Source: JBBRLA01 sp038231615 (lineage in GTDB: Bacteria > Myxococcota_A > Polyangia > Palsa-1104 > JAEUJZ01). Taken from it: DNA of 10,009 bases. Of the stretch, positions 6,745-10,009 are shown piece after piece. A program made the position numbers and the translations under genes. Location of the stretch: contig JBBRLA010000287.1 of the NCBI GenBank assembly GCA_038231615.1, forward strand, positions 1 through 10,009, read 5' to 3'. Numbering within the stretch: position 1 is the first letter of the stretch; every line of letters starts with the position of its first letter. The notes below the pieces were generated by a model. The model searched no databases. It was given only the letters and a program-made list of their open reading frames with translations, and had not been told where the DNA came from.

Positions 6745-8203
6745 GTTCCTCGGGCACCTCGTCCGGCTCGGGGGCAGCCTGGCAGGAGAGCGTCGGAATC
6801 CCGTAGATCCCCGCCCCGTAGTGCGGCGAGAGGGACGTCTTTTTGTGCCCCGAAAGGTCGTACAGGTTCACCGTGCCCTTGGGCCCGATGCCGTTCTCAT
6901 ACACCAGCAGGTTGTCGTCCAGCCACTGCGTCTCGAACTTGCTGATGCCGCTGTCGATGCGCTGGGCGCTCTTTTTGTCCAGATCATAGACGAAGAGTTC
7001 GTTCTTGCTCTTGTCACCCGAAAGGACCTTACAGGCGTCCAGCTTGCCCGCGTAGGTGATGCGCTTGCGCGAGGGCGAAAAGTCCAGCGACGAGTCCGAA
7101 AGTTCGCGCGCCGAGGTGACCGTCCCGCCCCCCTCCAGCCCGAAGCTCTTCTTGTCCACCGACAGCGTCACCCCCTGCGGGCTGCCCTTGCCCGAGTTCC
7201 ACACCTGCTGGACCTGGGCCCAGGTCCGCTCCCCTTGCAGGGCCACGTCGCTCTTGGTCATCCCCGTGTGGGCCGTGTCGATGACGAAGGTGCCGCCGTC
7301 CGCCCCCGGGGTGATCTCGGTCTGCCAGGCAGGGACCCTGCCGGCGTCGCCGAAACCAATCGACACCTCGAAGAAGGTGCCGACGATCTTGAACGGGCCC
7401 ACCGTCTCCAGGGTGGCCAGGTCCACGTAGCCCCCCTGGGGATCGACGAAGACGTCCCCCCCGTCGGTCTTGCGCTGCCTGGTGGCGGCGACGAAGGCCA
7501 GCATCTTGCCGTCCTGGGAGCGCAGGGCGGCGAAGACATGCCCGTCGGTGGCGGTCAGGCGCCGGTAGCGCCCGGTGGCGGGGTCGTGGTGGTAGACCTC
7601 CTGGGAAAGGTCCAGCTTGATGTCCGTCTTGTCGGTGGCGGTCTTGGCCGGGCGGTTGCGGGCGACGAAGACGAACCCGTTGCCCAAGCCCTGGGCGTAG
7701 GCCGCCTTGTAGCGCCCCTCGGCCTCCTTGTAGGCCGCCCACTCCGGGGCGTCCCGCAGGGCCTTCCACTCCTTGGGCTTGTCGGCGCGGCCGGCGTAGG
7801 CCACGAAGTCCCGGGAAAGGACCTGCTCCAGCTCCTTCTCGCCCTCGGGGACCTTGCCCGACATCACCAGCGCCCGGGCGAGCTGAAAGCGGCTGGCGGT
7901 GGAGTCCGGGGCGGCGGCGGCGACCTCGGCGAAGGCGGCGGCGGCCTCGTCGTACTTCTTGGCCCGCAGCGCCTTGTACCCGCGGTCCAGGGCCTTGCCC
8001 GCGGGACCGCCCAGGCGGGCAAAGGGATCCGCCATGCCCACGGGGGCCAGCGGGAGGGTCTTGTCGCCAACGCCGCCCTTGCCCGCCTCTGTGCCGCCGG
8101 TGGGCGAGGGGGGGACCGGCTTCTTGCAGCCGGCGGCGGGTAGCAACAAAAGCAAGGACAGGCACGAGCCCGAGAGGCGGGCCTTGGTGGTGAGCGTCAG
8201 CAT
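6722..8203 (-). CDS. Lipoprotein with TPR-like segment and beta-propeller-like repeats
   Basis: A 493-residue predicted lipoprotein of unknown role. The signal peptide ends in LLLLLPAAGC (C26 lipidated), followed by KK and a Pro/Gly-rich linker (30-57). Residues about 70-133 make two or three TPR-like helices (KALDRGYKALRAKKYDEAA and SRFQLARALVMSG are the clearest parts). From about 175 on, the sequence turns to beta strands with PD40/TolB-like signatures: SQDGKMLAFVA (229-239), DFSPSRKRITYAG (374-386), NELFVYDLDKKSAQRI (401-416), WLDDNLLVYENG (427-438) and NLYDLSGHKKTSL (446-458). The C-terminal 16 residues are an acidic Pro/Glu tail. C391 and C474 might pair. ATG 8203 was chosen because the signal peptide starts there, GAGG lies five bases upstream, and a good promoter sits between it and the upstream in-frame ATG at 8269. 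It is a single-gene unit, convergent with the methyltransferase and divergent from tRNA-Ile/asnS. Confidence 0.87.
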   Translation of the reverse strand: MLTLTTKARLSGSCLSLLLLLPAAGCKKPVPPSPTGGTEAGKGGVGDKTLPLAPVGMADPFARLGGPAGKALDRGYKALRAKKYDEAAAAFAEVAAAAPDSTASRFQLARALVMSGKVPEGEKELEQVLSRDFVAYAGRADKPKEWKALRDAPEWAAYKEAEGRYKAAYAQGLGNGFVFVARNRPAKTATDKTDIKLDLSQEVYHHDPATGRYRRLTATDGHVFAALRSQDGKMLAFVAATRQRKTDGGDVFVDPQGGYVDLATLETVGPFKIVGTFFEVSIGFGDAGRVPAWQTEITPGADGGTFVIDTAHTGMTKSDVALQGERTWAQVQQVWNSGKGSPQGVTLSVDKKSFGLEGGGTVTSARELSDSSLDFSPSRKRITYAGKLDACKVLSGDKSKNELFVYDLDKKSAQRIDSGISKFETQWLDDNLLVYENGIGPKGTVNLYDLSGHKKTSLSPHYGAGIYGIPTLSCQAAPEPDEVPEEQPAEDAE

Positions 8204-8239
8204 GACTCCCTCGTGGAAAATGGATGGCCTGGTTTCCCA

Positions 8240-8269
8240 AGGATAGGAGGCGGACGCGGCGGGCGTCAA
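8240..8269 (-). promoter_or_regulatory. Sigma70-type promoter for the TPR/propeller lipoprotein gene
   Basis: On the minus strand TTGACG (8264-8269, 5 of 6 to consensus) is followed after 18 bases by TATCCT (8240-8245, 4 of 6). Transcription would begin near 8233, giving a leader of about 30 bases with GAGG placed before ATG 8203. It also argues against translation from the in-frame ATG at 8269, which overlaps the -35 element. Confidence 0.5.
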
Positions 8270-8341
8270 GCGGTCGGATGCTTCATCCTCAGAAGATCGC
8301 GACCGATTGTGCCAAGTCTCCGGCGGACGCTACATTTTCGC

Positions 8342-8371
8342 TTTACATGGAAAAAGCCGTCGTGTTACTAA
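8342..8371 (+). promoter_or_regulatory. Extended -10 promoter for tRNA-Ile and probably asnS
   Basis: TTTACA (8342-8347, 5 of 6 to the -35 consensus) is followed after 18 bases by TACTAA (8366-8371), which has an upstream TG at 8363-8364 in the extended -10 position. Transcription would start near 8378, about ten bases before the mature tRNA. The discriminator after the -10 is GC-rich (GCCTGCC), a feature of stringently controlled stable-RNA promoters, so growth-rate control is a reasonable inference. Confidence 0.45.
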
Positions 8372-8387
8372 GCCTGCCTCTCGCTTC

Positions 8388-8461
8388 GGGTGTATAGCTC
8401 AGTTGGTTAGAGCGCAGCCCTGATAAGGCTGAGGTCCCTGGTTCGAATCCAGGTACACCCA
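8388..8461 (+). tRNA. trnI: tRNA-Ile (anticodon GAU)
   Basis: A complete 74-base cloverleaf. Acceptor GGGTGTA (8388-8394) pairs fully with TACACCC (8454-8460), followed by discriminator A (8461). The D arm is GCTC/GAGC with the GG-containing loop AGTTGGTTA. The anticodon arm is CAGCC/GGCTG around loop CTGATAA, with anticodon GAT at 8422-8424. The variable loop has five bases, and the T arm CCTGG/CCAGG carries TTCGAAT. No CCA is encoded, so the end must be added by tRNA nucleotidyltransferase. GAU-type tRNA-Ile genes are often found inside rRNA operons; here the gene stands alone, 37 bases before asnS on the same strand. Confidence 0.98.
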
Positions 8462-8498
8462 CTGTTACGGGACGCGAGAGCCTGCTAGTTTCAACCCC

Positions 8499-9908
8499 AT
8501 GAACTGGCTGAAGATCAACGATGCGCTGAAGGCGCCGGTCGGCACCGCCCTGACGATCAAAGGCTGGGTGCGCACCAGGCGCGACTCCAAGGCCGACGGG
8601 GGCCTGTCCTTCGTGGCGGTCAACGACGGGACCTGCTTCGCCCCGGTGCAGGTGGTGGCCCGGGCCACCTTGCCCGACTACGCCGACGTGCAGCGCCTCT
8701 CCGCCGGCTGCTCCGTCGAGGTGGACGGCACCCTGGTGCAAAGCCAGGGCAAGGGCCAGGTGGTGGAGATCGAGGCCACCGCCGTCCGCGTCGTCGGCTG
8801 GGTGGACGACCCCGAGACCTACCCCATCAGCCAGAAGAAGCACAGCTACGAGTACCTCCGCGAGGTGGCCCACCTGCGGGTGCGCACCAACACCTTCGGC
8901 GCCATCGCCCGGGTGCGCCACACCCTGGCCATGGCCGTCCACCGGTTCATGGACCAGCGGGGCTACTTCTACGTCCACACCCCGATCATCACAGCCAGCG
9001 ACTGCGAGGGGGCGGGCCAGATGTTCCGAGTGTCCACGCTGGATCTGCTGAACCTGCCCCGGGGCCAGGGGCAGCAAACCAATTTCGACCAGGACTTCTT
9101 CGGCAAAGAGGCGCACCTGACCGTTTCGGGGCAGTTGAACGTCGAGACCTACGCCTGCGCCCTGTCCCGGGTCTACACTTTCGGGCCCACCTTCCGGGCG
9201 GAGAACAGCAACACCAGCCGCCACCTCTCCGAATTCTGGATGATCGAGCCCGAGACCGCCTTCTGCGATCTCCAGGGCAACGCCGCCCTGGCCGAGGACA
9301 TGATCAAGCACCTGGTGCAGGCGGTCCTTTCCGAGCGGCCGGACGACATGGCCTTCTTTGAGGAGCGCGTCGAGAAGGGCGTCACCGCCCGCCTGCACGA
9401 AGTGCTGGACAAGCCCTTCCGCCACGTCGACTACACCGATGCCATCGGTATCCTGTCGAAAAGCGGGCGCAGCTTCGAATTTCCGGTGTCCTGGGGCATG
9501 GACCTGCAAAGCGAGCATGAGCGTTACCTCACCGAGGAGCATTTCAAACAGCCCGTGATCCTCATGAACTACCCCAAGGCAATCAAGGCATTTTACATGC
9601 GGGTGAACGACGATCACCCGCCCGAGGGCGAGACCGTGGCGGCGATGGACGTCCTGGTGCCCAAGATCGGCGAGATCATCGGCGGCAGCCAGCGGGAAGA
9701 ACGACTGTCCCGACTGGATGCCCGGATGGCCGAGATGCACCTCGACCCCAAGGCCTACTGGTGGTACCGCGACCTGCGGCGCTACGGCAGCGTGCCCCAC
9801 GCCGGCTTCGGCATCGGCTTCGAGCGGCTGATCCAGTTCTGCACCGGCATGCAGAACATCCGCGACGTTATTCCCTTCCCCCGGGCACCGCGTCAAGCCG
9901 ATTTCTAA
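8499..9908 (+). CDS. asnS: Asparaginyl-tRNA synthetase
   Basis: Charges tRNA-Asn with asparagine in the cytoplasm; class IIb synthetase. Length is 469 residues against 466 in E. coli AsnRS. The N-terminal OB-fold anticodon-binding domain occupies about 15-100, beginning with LTIKGWVRTRRDSK (18-31). The catalytic domain follows, with a motif 1 region near FMDQRGYFYVHTPII (150-164), FGKEAHLTVSGQLNVE (201-216), motif 2 at TFRAENSNTSRHLSEFWMIE (231-250) and motif 3 GFGIGFERL (436-444). The sequence FRAENSNTSRHLSEFWMIEPE distinguishes AsnRS from AspRS. All key landmarks are intact, and nothing suggests truncation. ATG 8499 matches the family N-terminus, but no Shine-Dalgarno sequence is visible in the preceding 15 bases (they are rich in T and C), so initiation may depend on an unstructured leader. 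It probably shares the tRNA-Ile promoter; processing of the tRNA 3' end would then leave a leader of about 37 bases. Confidence 0.98.
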   Translation: MNWLKINDALKAPVGTALTIKGWVRTRRDSKADGGLSFVAVNDGTCFAPVQVVARATLPDYADVQRLSAGCSVEVDGTLVQSQGKGQVVEIEATAVRVVGWVDDPETYPISQKKHSYEYLREVAHLRVRTNTFGAIARVRHTLAMAVHRFMDQRGYFYVHTPIITASDCEGAGQMFRVSTLDLLNLPRGQGQQTNFDQDFFGKEAHLTVSGQLNVETYACALSRVYTFGPTFRAENSNTSRHLSEFWMIEPETAFCDLQGNAALAEDMIKHLVQAVLSERPDDMAFFEERVEKGVTARLHEVLDKPFRHVDYTDAIGILSKSGRSFEFPVSWGMDLQSEHERYLTEEHFKQPVILMNYPKAIKAFYMRVNDDHPPEGETVAAMDVLVPKIGEIIGGSQREERLSRLDARMAEMHLDPKAYWWYRDLRRYGSVPHAGFGIGFERLIQFCTGMQNIRDVIPFPRAPRQADF

Positions 9909-9941
9909 ACAGAAGCACCTGGACCGGGCAGATTTTGGCGT

Positions 9942-9983
9942 ACCTCTCCCCCATGTCCTCGCATTCGCGAGGCCATGGGAGGT
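9942..9983 (+). terminator. Long hairpin downstream of asnS, possible terminator
   Basis: CCTCGC/GCGAGG (9957-9962 and 9967-9972) closes a 4-base ATTC loop. After one mismatch the stem continues as CCCATG/CATGGG, and after a small bulge as ACCT/AGGT. It begins 34 bases after the asnS stop. There is no T-run after it, so it may act as an mRNA-stabilising or factor-assisted 3' end instead of a classical intrinsic terminator. Confidence 0.35.
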
Positions 9984-10009
9984 GCCCCCACGCTTCCTCG
10001 GTCACGACC

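Noticed and set aside
6569..8143. 524-codon plus-strand frame opposite the TPR/propeller lipoprotein
   Set aside because: It overlaps the end of the methyltransferase and lies antisense to a protein with a clear lipoprotein signal, promoter and repeat motifs.
8388..8461. tRNA gene as an integration site for a mobile element
   Set aside because: I saw no direct repeat of the tRNA 3' end and no integrase or phage gene elsewhere in the window.
8343..9896. 517-codon minus-strand frame opposite asnS and the tRNA
   Set aside because: asnS on the plus strand is certain from motifs 2 and 3. The antisense frame also runs through the tRNA gene.
9953..10009. Open frame starting ATG at 9953 and running off the right edge
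   Set aside because: Only 19 codons are visible, there is no clear ribosome-binding site, and the start lies inside the hairpin after asnS.

Overview
The window is GC-rich (roughly two thirds G+C by eye) and densely coded. It holds seven complete protein genes, one gene cut by the left edge, and one tRNA gene. The abundance of lipoprotein signal peptides points to a Gram-negative bacterium. The TPR lipoproteins, the high GC and the tRNA gene without an encoded CCA would fit a myxobacterial or deltaproteobacterial lineage, but that placement is inference from general look only. I see no mobile element, CRISPR array, phage gene or rRNA.

Left third, minus strand (1-3323): three genes read leftwards from a divergent control region at about 3324-3496. 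First is a cytoplasmic-looking helical-repeat protein of unknown function with a Pro/His-rich head. It is followed after 11 bases by a complete glycoside hydrolase family 1 enzyme that carries a lipoprotein-type signal peptide. Last is the start of a small secreted protein of unknown function that runs off the window.

Middle, plus strand (3497-6714): a low-specificity L-threonine aldolase overlaps by four bases (GTGA) with a TPR-type lipoprotein gene. After a 111-base gap comes a class I SAM-dependent methyltransferase with an N-terminal Trm112-like zinc-ribbon that has lost one cysteine. The control region between the two divergent units contains two near-identical 11-bp dyads exactly 100 bp apart, plus an interrupted palindrome over a candidate -10 element.

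Right third: a lipoprotein with an N-terminal TPR-like segment and a C-terminal part resembling beta-propeller (PD40/TolB-like) repeats lies on the minus strand, convergent with the methyltransferase (7-base gap). It is divergent from a tRNA-Ile(GAU) gene that sits 37 bases upstream of asnS (asparaginyl-tRNA synthetase). The promoter candidates in the 8204-8387 gap are the best in the window.

Overall this reads as ordinary chromosomal housekeeping (asnS, tRNA-Ile, threonine aldolase) mixed with lineage-specific envelope proteins. I did not find a clearly new system. The least explained parts are the helical-repeat/GH1 pair with its dyad-bearing control region, and the unassigned lipoproteins.
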